Origin: Magnetospirillum gryphiswaldense MSR-1 v2
GTDB lineage: Bacteria > Pseudomonadota > Alphaproteobacteria > Rhodospirillales > Magnetospirillaceae
DNA: 64,000 nt
Direction: 5' to 3'
Assembly: GCF_000513295.1 (NCBI RefSeq)
Contig: NC_023065.1
Coordinates: 2,216,501-2,280,500, forward strand
The translations under genes were made by a program, and so were the position numbers. Below, one piece after another: positions 1-11,656 of this stretch (position 1 is its first letter; every line of letters starts with the position of its first letter). The notes below the pieces were generated by a model. That model was not told the DNA's origin. It worked only from the letters and a program-made list of their open reading frames with translations, and searched no databases.

Positions 1-1071
1 GGGGCGGCGGGCAGCATCCTCGGCACCCTGGCCGCCGGCTACGTATTCATTTCGCTGATCGGCTCGGTCGGCACCGTGCTGTCGGTGGCCGGGCTGTACA
101 CCGCCTTGGCCCTGGCGCTGCTGGCCGGACAGCGCCGCGCATTCGTCGCCCTGTTGGGTGGATTGGTGGTGACGGCAACCGCCCTGGCCGCCATCCCCCA
201 GGCCCTGGCCTCGCCCTGCGCGGTGGAAAGCGATTATTACTGCCTGCGGGTCGAGGATTTCAGCGGCCAAAGCGGGCGTGACAGCGCCGTTCTGGTGCTC
301 GACCATCTGGGCCACGGCATCAACGATCGCGCCCAGCCGACGTTGTTTCATTCGTCCTATCTGCATTTCAGCGACGAGATGGCGGCACGGCGTTTTGGCC
401 GCGACCGGTTGGACGCCTTCTTCATCGGCGGCGGCGCCTATACCCTGCCGCGCGCCTGGAGCCAAAGCTTCGCCCGCCCGCATCTGCATGTGGCCGAGAT
501 CGACCCCCAGGTCACCCGCATCGCCCAGGACAGATTATGGCTGGCACCCGATGCCAAGGGCGTGATCGTCGATCACCGCGACGCCCGGCTGGCGCTGCAA
601 TCGCTGCCGCGCGTACCGCAATTCGACGTGGTGTTCGGCGATGCCTTCCACGATATCGGCATCCCGCCGCATCTGGTCACCCGCGAATTTCACACCGAGA
701 TCGCCGCCCGGCTGAAACCGGGTGGTTTCTATGCCATCAACGTCATCGAGGCCCGGCACGAACCGCGCTTTCTGTTCGCCCTGTTGCAAACCCTGGCCCA
801 CGATTTCGCCGCCGTCGAAGTGTGGGTGGACGGCGACGAGATGGCCCAAGGCGAGCGCATCACCTATCTGGTGCTGGCCTCGGACCGGGCCAGCGACACC
901 GCCATACTGCGCTCCAACCGCTTCTTTTACCGCCATTGGCTGCGGCTGCGGGGTGATCAGGTCCGGGCCAAGGTGCAAGAAGCCCGGGTGCCCGACCTGA
1001 CCGACGATTTCAGCCCGGTGGACCGGCTGATGGCCCATGTGCTGCTGGCCCCGGAAATCGGCGAGAAATGA
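1..1071 (+). CDS. Spermidine-synthase-like methyltransferase-fold protein with N-terminal membrane segments (5' partial)
   Basis: The reading frame is open from base 1, so the start lies outside the window; 356 residues are visible. The visible N-terminus is hydrophobic and looks like the last transmembrane helices of a membrane domain. It is followed by a Rossmann-type domain with a glycine-rich SAM/dcSAM loop (FIGGGAYTLPR), an acidic end of strand 2 (VAEIDP) and a DAF motif near the place where aminopropyltransferases carry their catalytic Asp. This order matches the fused MFS/spermidine-synthase-like family of bacterial membrane proteins, whose substrate is mostly unknown. It is unlikely to be a housekeeping SpeE, which is soluble. 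Function beyond the fold is inference. Confidence 0.8.
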   Translation, partial: GAAGSILGTLAAGYVFISLIGSVGTVLSVAGLYTALALALLAGQRRAFVALLGGLVVTATALAAIPQALASPCAVESDYYCLRVEDFSGQSGRDSAVLVLDHLGHGINDRAQPTLFHSSYLHFSDEMAARRFGRDRLDAFFIGGGAYTLPRAWSQSFARPHLHVAEIDPQVTRIAQDRLWLAPDAKGVIVDHRDARLALQSLPRVPQFDVVFGDAFHDIGIPPHLVTREFHTEIAARLKPGGFYAINVIEARHEPRFLFALLQTLAHDFAAVEVWVDGDEMAQGERITYLVLASDRASDTAILRSNRFFYRHWLRLRGDQVRAKVQEARVPDLTDDFSPVDRLMAHVLLAPEIGEK

Positions 1072-1109
1072 CATAATCCCGCCACTGTCTTCATGTTAAA
1101 ACCCAGCCC

Positions 1110-2366
1110 ATGGAACTGCATCACCCCGAACTGACCAACGCCGCCATCGTCGCCCTGGCCGCCCTGGCCTGCGGCGTCATCATGACCCGGCTGCGCCAGC
1201 CGGCCATCGTCGGCTATATCCTGGCCGGGGTGGTGCTGGGGCCGTCGGGGCTGAAACTGGTGAGCAACCCCGACGCCGTCTCGACCCTGGCCGAATTCGG
1301 CGTATTGATGCTTTTGTTCGTCATCGGCATCGAGCTGGATTTGCGCCGCTTCATCCAGGGCTGGAAGGTGGCGGTGGTCGCCACCTTGATCCAGATCGCC
1401 GGATCGGTGGGCGCCGCCTTGCTGTTCCGCCACCTGATGGGCTGGAGCTTCGGCCTGGCCATGGTGCTGGGCTTCGCCGTGGCGGTGTCGTCCACCGCCG
1501 TGGTCATCAAGATGCTGGAAAGTTCCGGCGATCTGGACAAGCCGGTGGGCCGCACCGTCGTCGGCATTCTGATCGCCCAGGACATGGCGGTGGTGCCGAT
1601 GATGCTGTTTCTGGGCAGCATGCAGCGCCAGGGCATCGTGCCGTTGGACGTGGCCAAGGTGGTGTTCTCGGTCGCCTTCCTGGCCGGTCTGTTCTGGCTG
1701 TTGGTCAGGAAGCGGATTCGCCTGCCGGTGACCAGCCGGCTGGCCAAAAGCGGCGAATTGGGGCCGCTGACGGCGCTGGCCTGGTGTTTCGGCGCCGCCG
1801 CCCTGTCGGGGCTGATGGATCTGTCGCCGGCCTATGGTGCCTTTCTCGCCGGGGTGGTCATCGGCAATTCGACCCAGCGCGAAGCCATCCTGAAAAGCGC
1901 TGAACCGGTGCAAAGCGTATTGTTGATGGTGTTCTTCCTGTCCATCGGCTTGCTGCTGGATATCCGCTTCATCTGGAAGAATCTGGGGCAGGTTCTGACG
2001 CTGTTGCTGATGGTCACCGTGTTCAAGACCGTTCTCAACGTCGCCGCGCTCCGGCTGTTGCGTCAGGACTGGCGGCTCTCTTTCGTCGCCGGCGTATCTT
2101 TGGCCCAGATCGGCGAGTTTTCCTTTCTGCTGGCCGAGGTCGGCAAGGCGGCCAAGCTGATCACCGGCACCGAAACCAAGCTGGTGGTGGCGGTCACCGT
2201 GCTGTCGCTGGTGCTTAGCCCATTGTGGCTTTTGGCCATGCGCCGCCTGCACACGGCCGCCGAAACCGGCGCCGTCGGCCTGTACGACATGCTGGCCCAG
2301 GCCTTCGGCCGCGAGGCCCGTATCGCCAGTCGGCTGATCCAGCGCAAGAAGTCCGACGATGCCTGA
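1110..2366 (+). CDS. CPA2-family monovalent cation:proton antiporter (KefB/YbaL-like membrane domain)
   Basis: A 418-residue polytopic protein with about 12 hydrophobic segments and the typical CPA2 opening ([21 protein letters not shown]), followed by the [15 protein letters not shown] segment. It would exchange Na+ or K+ for protons across the inner membrane. The C-terminus ends about 40 residues after the last helix, so the TrkA-N regulatory domain of full KefB/KefC is absent. The stop overlaps the rnhB start by 8 bases, so the two are probably co-transcribed. Ion specificity cannot be read from the sequence. No strong ribosome-binding site precedes the ATG; family length supports this start. 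Confidence 0.88.
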   Translation: MELHHPELTNAAIVALAALACGVIMTRLRQPAIVGYILAGVVLGPSGLKLVSNPDAVSTLAEFGVLMLLFVIGIELDLRRFIQGWKVAVVATLIQIAGSVGAALLFRHLMGWSFGLAMVLGFAVAVSSTAVVIKMLESSGDLDKPVGRTVVGILIAQDMAVVPMMLFLGSMQRQGIVPLDVAKVVFSVAFLAGLFWLLVRKRIRLPVTSRLAKSGELGPLTALAWCFGAAALSGLMDLSPAYGAFLAGVVIGNSTQREAILKSAEPVQSVLLMVFFLSIGLLLDIRFIWKNLGQVLTLLLMVTVFKTVLNVAALRLLRQDWRLSFVAGVSLAQIGEFSFLLAEVGKAAKLITGTETKLVVAVTVLSLVLSPLWLLAMRRLHTAAETGAVGLYDMLAQAFGREARIASRLIQRKKSDDA

Positions 2367-2964
2367 TCTGTCGCTGGAAACCGCCCTGGGCGGCATGGTC
2401 GCCGGTATCGATGAAGTGGGTCGCGGACCGCTGGCCGGTCCGGTGGTGGCAGCGGCCATCATCATCGATCCCGCCACCTTGCCGGCGGAATTGGCGGCAC
2501 ACCTGGACGATTCCAAGAAACTGAGCGCGAAAAAGCGAGAGCATTTGGACATCCTGATCCGCCAGCATTGCCGCTTCGCCATCGCCCAGGCCAGTGTCGA
2601 GGAAATCGACCGTCTCAATATCCTGAAGGCCACCTTCCTGGCCATGGCTCGCGCCGTCGATGGTCTGGGAACGGTCCCTGACCATGCCCTGGTCGACGGC
2701 AACCGCCCGCCGCCCCTGCCCTGCCCGGCCCATTGCGTCATCGGCGGCGACGCCAAATCGCTGTCCATCGCCGCCGCCTCAATCATCGCCAAAGTATTCC
2801 GCGACCGCCTGATGACGGCCCTGGATCTGGACTTTCCCGGCTATGGCTGGGCCGCCAATGCCGGCTATGGCACCAAGGCCCATATGGAGGCCTTGAAACG
2901 GCTGGGGCCAACCCCGCATCACCGCACCAGCTTCGCTCCAGTCGCGCAATTTCAATTGCTATAA
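2359..2964 (+). CDS. rnhB: Ribonuclease HII
   Basis: The 201-residue protein has the usual RNase HII length and removes RNA from RNA-DNA hybrids and single ribonucleotides from DNA. The acidic active-site motifs are all present: [13 protein letters not shown] near residue 15, DDSKKLS near residue 50, DG near residue 113, and the GDAKS block near residue 130. The gene starts inside the end of the antiporter gene (8-base overlap), indicating translational coupling rather than functional linkage. About 80 bases separate it from the next gene. Confidence 0.96.
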   Translation: MPDLSLETALGGMVAGIDEVGRGPLAGPVVAAAIIIDPATLPAELAAHLDDSKKLSAKKREHLDILIRQHCRFAIAQASVEEIDRLNILKATFLAMARAVDGLGTVPDHALVDGNRPPPLPCPAHCVIGGDAKSLSIAAASIIAKVFRDRLMTALDLDFPGYGWAANAGYGTKAHMEALKRLGPTPHHRTSFAPVAQFQLL

Positions 2965-3044
2965 GTTACAGGCATCATATTTCCATACCCGTATTCTTTT
3001 TGCGGTGTTAATGTCTTTCATCGGGGTACGGAAGACAAACTAAA

Positions 3045-5507
3045 GTGAATACGCAAAGCAATACTTCCACTGGTGCTTTTCGCCCCATGGTTTTGCGCTA
3101 TGCAGCAATCCTGCTTGGGGTGTGGACGCTGCTGATCGGCGGATCGGCCTGGTTGAACCTGGACCGACAGACCGCCTTGACCGGCGACTTGGCCGTGGGC
3201 TCGGCCCGATCCGCCTTCAACAAGGATTTGGCCTATCGCCAATGGGCCTCGTCCCACGGCGGCGTTTACGTCATCCCCGACGAGCGGACGCCGCCAAGCC
3301 CGTGGATGAGCCACCTTCCCGACCGCGACCTGACCACCACCGATGGCCGCACCCTGACCTTGATGAACCCGGCTTATATGCTGCGGCAGATGATGCAGGA
3401 CTATGATTCCATGTACGGGATCAAGGGCCGGATCGTCGGCGAGGTTTATCTGAACCCGGAAAACAAGGCCGATCCCTGGGAAGCCCAGGCCATCCGCGCG
3501 TTCACCGACGGCACGGCGAAGGAAATCATCGAGCGGGCAACCATCGACGGCGCCCCCTATCTGCGTCTGATCGCCCCCTTCATCATGCAGGAAAGCTGCC
3601 AGAAGTGTCACGGGCACCTGGGCCTCGCCAATGGCACGGTGCGCGGTGCGGTCAGCGTTTCCGTACCCTTGCAGCCCTTCCTCGCCGCCGAGAAAAAGGC
3701 GCTGGGCGCCATCGTCGTCACCCATGCCCTGGTCTGGCTGGTGGGATTGGCCGCGCTGGTCTTCGTCACCCGCCGCACCCTGGCGCGGCTGGAAGAACAG
3801 GCCCGGGTCGAGGATGAAAACCGGTTGGCCGAGCACGTCTTCGCCAATGCCTTGGAAGCGCTGGTGGTCACCACCGGCGACGGCACCATCGTCCGCATCA
3901 ACCCGGCCTTCACCAAGCTGACCGGCTATCAGCCCGACGAAGTGATCGGCCACAAGGCCAATGTGCTGCGGTCCTATCACCACGACGACGACTTCTACGC
4001 CCAGATGTGGCAATCGCTGCTGTCCACCGGGTCGTGGCAGGGCGAATTGAAGAACCGACGCAAGGACGGCTCCATCTTCGTCGCTCGCGAAAACATCGCC
4101 GCCTTGATGGAACCGGGCCGGGATCGCCCGCGCTATTACGTCGCCAGTTTCACCGACATCACCGCCCAGGTGGAAAGCCAGCAGCATATCGAGCATCTGG
4201 CCCATTACGACCCGCTGACCGACCTGCCCAACCGCGCCTTGTTCCGCGACCGTCTCGGCCATGCCGTCACCCTGGCCAATCGCGAACGGCGCAAGATCGC
4301 CGTTCTGTTCCTGGACCTGGACGGCTTCAAGAAGGTCAACGACACCATCGGCCACCGCGCCGGCGATTCGCTGCTGGTGGAAGTGGCGCGGCGGCTGAAG
4401 GCCTGCACCCGTTCATCCGACACCATCTGCCGTCTGGGTGGCGACGAATTCGCCCTGGTGCTGGAACGCCTGGATGAAATCAACGACGTGGTGCCAGTGG
4501 CGGACAAGATTCTGACCTCGCTGGCCGCCCCCTTCATCCTGGAAGGCCGCGAGGTCTATGTGGGCTCCAGCATCGGCATCAGCCTGCACCCCATCGACGG
4601 CAACGACGCCGAAACGCTGTTGAAGCACGCCGACACCGCCATGTACCAGGCCAAGGCCGAAGGCAAGGGCCGCTACAAGTTCTATGCCGCCGACATGACC
4701 TTGCGCCAGGAACGCCGGCTGGACATGGAAGGGGCGCTGCGCGGCGCCATCGATTCCCGCGCCTTCCATGTTTATTACCAGCCCAAGCTGCAATTAAGGG
4801 GCGGCGACATCGCCGGTTTCGAGGCGCTGGTACGCTGGGACCACCCCAGTCTCGGCCTGATCCCACCCATGGATTTCATTCCCCTGGCCGAGGAACTGGG
4901 GCTGATCACCCAAATCGACCTTCTGGTGCTGGAACAGGCCTGCACCATGGGGGTGCAATGCTTGGCGCGCGGCTATCCGGTGACCATGGCGGTCAATCTG
5001 TCCAGCCTTGACCTGAAAAACCCCGACCTGCCCACCCTGGTCGCCGGTATCCTGGCCCAGACCGGCCTGCCGGCGAACATGCTGGTCCTCGAAATCACCG
5101 AAAGCTTCGCCATGGAAGCCGGCCTGGGACAGACCAGTATTCTGGAACAATTGACCGCCTTGGGGGTCAGTCTGGCCATCGACGATTTCGGCACCGGCTA
5201 TTCGTCGCTGTCTTATCTGAAGGCGCTGCCGGTCAATTCGGTCAAGATCGACCGCTCGTTCGTGCGCGATATCGGCACCGATTCCCGCGACACCATGCTG
5301 GTCTCCACCATCGTCGGCCTTGCCCATTCGCTGAATTTGCGGGTAGTGGCCGAAGGGGTCGAGGATCACGGGCAAAAAGACCTGCTGCATCACCACCATT
5401 GCGACGAGGCCCAGGGCTATCTGGTGGCGCGGCCCATGCCCGCCGATCAGGTCTTCGCCTTCCTCGAGCAATCGGCGCAGGACTTGGCGGTGGCTGTGGC
5501 CCAATAG
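3045..5507 (+). CDS. Tll0287-like heme-binding sensor - PAS - GGDEF - EAL protein (c-di-GMP metabolism)
   Basis: An 820-residue inner-membrane signalling protein. A first transmembrane helix lies at about residues 17-37. A periplasmic Tll0287-like (DUF3365) domain follows with a CQKCH c-type heme-attachment motif at residues 185-189. A second helix lies near 225-245, then PAS (about 260-375), GGDEF (GGDEF at 465-469) and EAL (EAL at 593-595, with DDFGTGYSS further on). Both catalytic signatures are intact, so both cyclase and phosphodiesterase activity are possible. The start is a GTG; an in-frame ATG at 3087 is the alternative. The covalent heme suggests redox or gas control of c-di-GMP turnover, which is inference. 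Confidence 0.9.
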   Translation: MNTQSNTSTGAFRPMVLRYAAILLGVWTLLIGGSAWLNLDRQTALTGDLAVGSARSAFNKDLAYRQWASSHGGVYVIPDERTPPSPWMSHLPDRDLTTTDGRTLTLMNPAYMLRQMMQDYDSMYGIKGRIVGEVYLNPENKADPWEAQAIRAFTDGTAKEIIERATIDGAPYLRLIAPFIMQESCQKCHGHLGLANGTVRGAVSVSVPLQPFLAAEKKALGAIVVTHALVWLVGLAALVFVTRRTLARLEEQARVEDENRLAEHVFANALEALVVTTGDGTIVRINPAFTKLTGYQPDEVIGHKANVLRSYHHDDDFYAQMWQSLLSTGSWQGELKNRRKDGSIFVARENIAALMEPGRDRPRYYVASFTDITAQVESQQHIEHLAHYDPLTDLPNRALFRDRLGHAVTLANRERRKIAVLFLDLDGFKKVNDTIGHRAGDSLLVEVARRLKACTRSSDTICRLGGDEFALVLERLDEINDVVPVADKILTSLAAPFILEGREVYVGSSIGISLHPIDGNDAETLLKHADTAMYQAKAEGKGRYKFYAADMTLRQERRLDMEGALRGAIDSRAFHVYYQPKLQLRGGDIAGFEALVRWDHPSLGLIPPMDFIPLAEELGLITQIDLLVLEQACTMGVQCLARGYPVTMAVNLSSLDLKNPDLPTLVAGILAQTGLPANMLVLEITESFAMEAGLGQTSILEQLTALGVSLAIDDFGTGYSSLSYLKALPVNSVKIDRSFVRDIGTDSRDTMLVSTIVGLAHSLNLRVVAEGVEDHGQKDLLHHHHCDEAQGYLVARPMPADQVFAFLEQSAQDLAVAVAQ

Positions 5508-6644
<1,137 letters not shown>

Positions 6645-6655
6645 GTTTACAAATA

Positions 6656-7570
6656 TCAGTTCATCTTGGGCTGGGCCAGGACGGTCCGGCCCAAACCATT
6701 TCCCGGCCCGGCCAGGTGGGTGGCGGGAAAGGCGATGACCCGCGAATCGGGCAATGCCGCCACCACCTGGGCGAAGGCCTGGGCATCGCGGCTTTCCTCG
6801 AATTCCGGCACCACCACCAGATCACCGGCGACCATGCAGTCGGAATAGCAGCCGCGCTGCCGGCTGGGGCACGGCAAATCCAGAACCTTGAAATTGCGCC
6901 CGACCCGGTCCGAGGCGGCACGCAGCAGATCGCGATTGGCCGACAAAGCGGCAAAGGCCGGATGGTTGGCATCGTGACCACCGGGCACCGCCACCACGCC
7001 GGGGGCCAGATAACGCGCCGGCACCCGCCCCGCCCCCGGGTCGTTCAGCCAGATCACCTGCATGATCCCCAACTTTTCCGCCAGCAGGCGTTCCGCCTCG
7101 ACCCGACCACCGACCAACCCTTCGGCCAGACGGGCCAGCACCATGGCGGTGCCCTCGCCGTCGGTCTCGATCAGATCGCCCTGCCAGCCGGCAGGCAGAT
7201 CGACCACCTGCACCCCGGCGGCCTGGGCCAGATCGCGCCCGGCCAAGCTGTCGCTGGCCACCCCGGCCAGAACCGTTCCGGCAGCATCGGCCAGCCACAC
7301 CGGCTGTGTCGCCAACAGGGACGAGCCGGCATCGGCGGCCAAGGTCATCACCCCGGCGGGCATCTGCAACGAGCATTGCACCACGTCCATGGGCGTGGCC
7401 ACCATGGTCACCGGGGCGTGGACCGCCAGCAATTGCGCCAGGGCAATGCTGTCGTCACGGGCGGCATCGTCGTGGTCCCGATGGCCGGTGGCCTGCGGCC
7501 AGGCCAGCCAGAAACGGCTGGTACGGTTCCAGGATGCGGTGGCGCGCAGGTTCCCAATGGAAATGCTCAT
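6656..7570 (-). CDS. Agmatine deiminase / PAD-fold protein lacking catalytic residues
   Basis: The 304-residue protein aligns along its length with the agmatine deiminase (AguA, Porphyromonas-type PAD) family. It retains framework motifs such as DLIETDGEGTAMV, MQVIWLNDPGAG and LVVVPEF. Where active members have a catalytic GHVD histidine, this protein has GAGRVPARY. Where they have the nucleophilic cysteine in GNIHCITQQ, it has GNGLGRTVLAQP. Several cysteines occur elsewhere (GCYSDC) but not at the nucleophile position. It is therefore probably not a deiminase. A GGGAGGA ribosome-binding site precedes the ATG. No polyamine gene is adjacent; the true role is unknown. Confidence 0.7.
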   Translation of the reverse strand: MSISIGNLRATASWNRTSRFWLAWPQATGHRDHDDAARDDSIALAQLLAVHAPVTMVATPMDVVQCSLQMPAGVMTLAADAGSSLLATQPVWLADAAGTVLAGVASDSLAGRDLAQAAGVQVVDLPAGWQGDLIETDGEGTAMVLARLAEGLVGGRVEAERLLAEKLGIMQVIWLNDPGAGRVPARYLAPGVVAVPGGHDANHPAFAALSANRDLLRAASDRVGRNFKVLDLPCPSRQRGCYSDCMVAGDLVVVPEFEESRDAQAFAQVVAALPDSRVIAFPATHLAGPGNGLGRTVLAQPKMN

Positions 7571-7653
7571 GCCTGTCCTCCCAGGAATTGTTGACTCGTG
7601 TTCTCAACAAATAGATCAGAATCACGCTGTATCGAGATGGACGAAAGCTTAGG

Positions 7654-7896
7654 TCAGCGCAGCAGCCCGACCGACGACAGCGGGCGGGGCAACTCGTCTT
7701 GTCGGCTGGCAATTCGTGTTTGTTCCGGCTTTTTTGTCGGCTTGCGGATCAGATCGGCCAAGCCCTGGCGCGGCGGCTGCACCGCGGTGGCGCGGCTGGC
7801 CGCGGCGTGGGAAGCGGGGGCGGCGACAACCGCCAGCAGGCTGAAAAACACCAGCCCGATCAATATCTTGCGCAGATTTTGCCTGATCCCCGACAT
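7654..7896 (-). CDS. Small hypothetical protein with signal peptide or N-terminal membrane anchor
   Basis: An 80-residue product. The N-terminus has positive residues followed by a hydrophobic stretch (KILIGLVFFSLLAVVAAP) and an AxA-like cleavage site (SHAAA), so it is probably exported. The remaining 45 residues are basic and proline-rich with no motif I recognise. An AGGATG ribosome-binding site lies at good distance from the ATG. It is read on the same strand as the deaminase-like gene downstream, 83 bases away. Function unknown. Confidence 0.55.
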   Translation of the reverse strand: MSGIRQNLRKILIGLVFFSLLAVVAAPASHAAASRATAVQPPRQGLADLIRKPTKKPEQTRIASRQDELPRPLSSVGLLR

Positions 7897-7983
7897 GGCA
7901 CCATCCTTTTGTTGCCATCGTCATTGACGGCAACACCATAGGCCCGGCGGTGCGACCGAGGCAATATTTTCGTTAACCCAAGA

Positions 7984-8025
7984 TAAAGAATCGCTCCACC
8001 CCCGGCTGTACCGGGGGGGAGCGAT
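7984..8025 (-). terminator. Hairpin terminator after aroG-type DAHP synthase gene
   Basis: A long GC-rich inverted repeat just downstream of the DAHP synthase stop: outer arms ATCGCTC / GAGCGAT, inner arms CCCCCGG / CCGGGGG around a CTGTA loop. On the minus strand it is followed by a T-rich tract (TTCTTTATCTT). This fits a factor-independent terminator, with a slightly interrupted T tract. Confidence 0.65.
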
Positions 8026-8031
8026 AATGGA

Positions 8032-9417
8032 TCAGCCAGCGATAACGCGCTGCATGGCTTGGCCATTCAGGCGTTCGGTCTTCAGCTGATCGGCGATCAG
8101 GAAGGCCAATTCCAACGCCTGATTGGCGTTCAGGCGCGGGTCGCAATGGGTATGGTAGCGATCACCCAGGCGGGCTTCGGTGACGGCGCGCATGCCGCCG
8201 ACGCATTCGGTGACGTCCTGGCCGGTCATCTCGAAATGGACGCCGCCGGCATGGGTGCCCTCGGCCTTGTGCACGGCGAAGAAGGCGCGGACTTCGGCCA
8301 GGATGCGGTCGAATTCGCGGGTCTTGTAGCCGGTGGTGGCCTTGACGGTGTTGGCGTGCATGGGATCGCACGACCACACCACCGAACGGCCCTCACGCTG
8401 GATATGGCGGACCAGAGCGGGCAGTTTTTCCTCGATCTTTTCCGCCCCCATGCGGGTGATGACGGTCAGACGGCCCGGCTCGTTTTCCGGGTTGAGGGCG
8501 TCGATCAACTTCAGCAGGTCGTCGCCGGACATGCCGGGGCCGGCCTTGAAGCCGATGGGGTTCTTGACCCCACGCAGGAATTCCACATGGCCGGCATCGA
8601 GCTGGCGGGTGCGCTCGCCGATCCACAGCATGTGGGCCGAGCAATCGTACCAGTCGCCCGAGGTCGAATCGACCCGGGTCAGCGCCTGTTCATAGGGCAG
8701 CAGCAGGGCTTCGTGCGAGGTGAAGAACTCGGTCTCGCGGATCTGCGGGGTGGTTTCGCTGGTCATGCCGCAGGCTTCCATGAAAGCCAGGGTTTCCGAC
8801 AGGCGATTGGCCATTTCCTGGTACAGCTTGCCCTGCAACGAGCCTTCGACGCAACCCAAGGTCCACTGATGCACCTTGTGCAGGTCGGCATAGCCGCCCT
8901 GGGCGAAGGCGCGCAGCAGGTTCAGCGTCGAAGCCGACTGATTGTAGGCGCGCAGCATGCGGTCGGGATCGGGGATGCGGGCCTCGGGGGTGAACTCGAT
9001 GCCGTTGATGATGTCGCCGCGATAGCTGGGCAGGGTCACGCCGTCGATGGTTTCATTGTCGGCGGAACGCGGCTTGGCGAACTGGCCGGCCATGCGCCCG
9101 ACCTTGACCACCGGCATGGCGGCGCCATAGGTCAGCACCACCGCCATCTGCAACATGACGCGGAAGGTGTCGCGGATGTTGTTGGCGCGGAACTCGGCGA
9201 AGCTTTCGGCGCAATCACCGCCCTGCAACAGGAAGGCCTTGCCGTCGGCCACCTTGGCCAGGGCCGACTTCAGCCGCCGGGCCTCGCCGGCGAACACCAA
9301 AGGCGGTGAAAGCGACAGGCTTTCCTCCGCCTGGGCCAGCTTGGCCTGATCGGGATAGGAGGGAACCTGATGCAGGGTCTTGGTGCGCCAGGAATCCGGG
9401 GTCCACACGTCAGCCAT
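8032..9417 (-). CDS. 3-deoxy-7-phosphoheptulonate (DAHP) synthase, class II
   Basis: A 461-residue class II (plant/actinobacterial-type) DAHP synthase. It condenses phosphoenolpyruvate and erythrose 4-phosphate in the first step of the shikimate pathway for aromatic amino acids. Visible family blocks include [11 protein letters not shown], the [13 protein letters not shown] segment, the [22 protein letters not shown] block near the C-terminus and [10 protein letters not shown]. The start was set at the ATG preceding ADVWTPDSW, the usual N-terminus of the family, with a GAGG ribosome-binding site upstream. A longer frame reaches 9519 but adds a non-conserved stretch. Confidence 0.95.
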   Translation of the reverse strand: MADVWTPDSWRTKTLHQVPSYPDQAKLAQAEESLSLSPPLVFAGEARRLKSALAKVADGKAFLLQGGDCAESFAEFRANNIRDTFRVMLQMAVVLTYGAAMPVVKVGRMAGQFAKPRSADNETIDGVTLPSYRGDIINGIEFTPEARIPDPDRMLRAYNQSASTLNLLRAFAQGGYADLHKVHQWTLGCVEGSLQGKLYQEMANRLSETLAFMEACGMTSETTPQIRETEFFTSHEALLLPYEQALTRVDSTSGDWYDCSAHMLWIGERTRQLDAGHVEFLRGVKNPIGFKAGPGMSGDDLLKLIDALNPENEPGRLTVITRMGAEKIEEKLPALVRHIQREGRSVVWSCDPMHANTVKATTGYKTREFDRILAEVRAFFAVHKAEGTHAGGVHFEMTGQDVTECVGGMRAVTEARLGDRYHTHCDPRLNANQALELAFLIADQLKTERLNGQAMQRVIAG

Positions 9418-9566
9418 CAAACCATCCTCGACACGACAAACGACGATATTTCCCGCAAACGCGAGAAGCGAAGCGAACTCTATACGACCTTGGGCGATGG
9501 ATTTCCAGTATGACCGCACCGCGCGGGCGCGTATTACTGTATCAGCCCATCACCGAGAGCAACGCC

Positions 9567-10193
9567 ATGAGCGATCACGAAACCCGTCAGGCCCATTGGC
9601 AACAGGTATGGACGACCAAGGACGTTGACAAGGTCAGTTGGTACCAGGGCGACCCGGCCCCGTCGCTGCGGCTGATCGAAATCGCCGGTTTGCGCAAGGG
9701 CGCGGGTATCATCGATGTCGGCGGCGGTCGGTCCCCCTTGGCCGGCTGCCTGGCGCAACAGGGCTTCGGCAACGTCGCCGTGCTGGATATCTCCGAGGCT
9801 GCCCTGGCCCAGGCCCACCACGATCTGGGCGGCCTCGGCGACGACATCACCTGGATTTGCGAAGACGTCACCCGATGGCGGCCGGTGCCCGGCCTGTTCG
9901 AGCTGTGGCACGACCGCGCCGTCTTCCACTTTCTCACCCAAAGCCAGGAACAGCAGGCCTATGTTCAGGTGCTGCGTACCGCCCTTGCCCCCGGCGGCTG
10001 GGTGGTCATCGCCACCTTCGCCCCCGACGGGCCGCGCACCTGCTCGGGCCTGCCGGTGATGGGCCATGACGGCGCCAGCCTGTCGGCCATCCTGGGCCCC
10101 GATTTCGTGCTGGAAGACGAAAGCCGGGAAGAGCATCGGACGCCTGCGGGCAATGGGCAGAAATTCTGCTGGTGTCTGTTCCGACGCCGCTGA
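9567..10193 (+). CDS. Class I SAM-dependent methyltransferase
   Basis: A 208-residue protein with SAM-binding motif I (IIDVGGGRSPLAG, about residues 50-60), an acidic end of strand 2 (VAVLDIS) and a later DRAVFHF segment. This pattern matches small methyltransferases of the TPMT/thiol or tellurite-resistance (TehB-like) kind. The N-terminal WQQVWTTKDVDKVSWYQ block is characteristic of this group. Substrate unknown. The ATG at 9567 fits family length; the frame is open further upstream. It is divergent from the DAHP synthase gene. Confidence 0.85.
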   Translation: MSDHETRQAHWQQVWTTKDVDKVSWYQGDPAPSLRLIEIAGLRKGAGIIDVGGGRSPLAGCLAQQGFGNVAVLDISEAALAQAHHDLGGLGDDITWICEDVTRWRPVPGLFELWHDRAVFHFLTQSQEQQAYVQVLRTALAPGGWVVIATFAPDGPRTCSGLPVMGHDGASLSAILGPDFVLEDESREEHRTPAGNGQKFCWCLFRRR

Positions 10194-10195
10194 TT

Positions 10196-11575
<1,380 letters not shown>

Positions 11576-11656
11576 GGCCGGCCTAGCGGACCATTGGCGC
11601 TTGCCACATCCCCCTTTTCATCGTCACAGTGACAATAGACGATTGTGGGATGTGCC

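Noticed and set aside
957-2792. 611-codon minus-strand open frame
   Set aside because: It is antisense to the antiporter and rnhB genes, both with clear families. Its product is Gln/His/Gly-rich low-complexity sequence, a known artefact of GC-rich coding DNA.
2981-3033. Inverted repeat TTCCATACCC / GGGTACGGAA ahead of the GGDEF-EAL gene
   Set aside because: One mismatch and a 33-base spacer; too long-range for a normal operator and without T run. Not supported as a feature.
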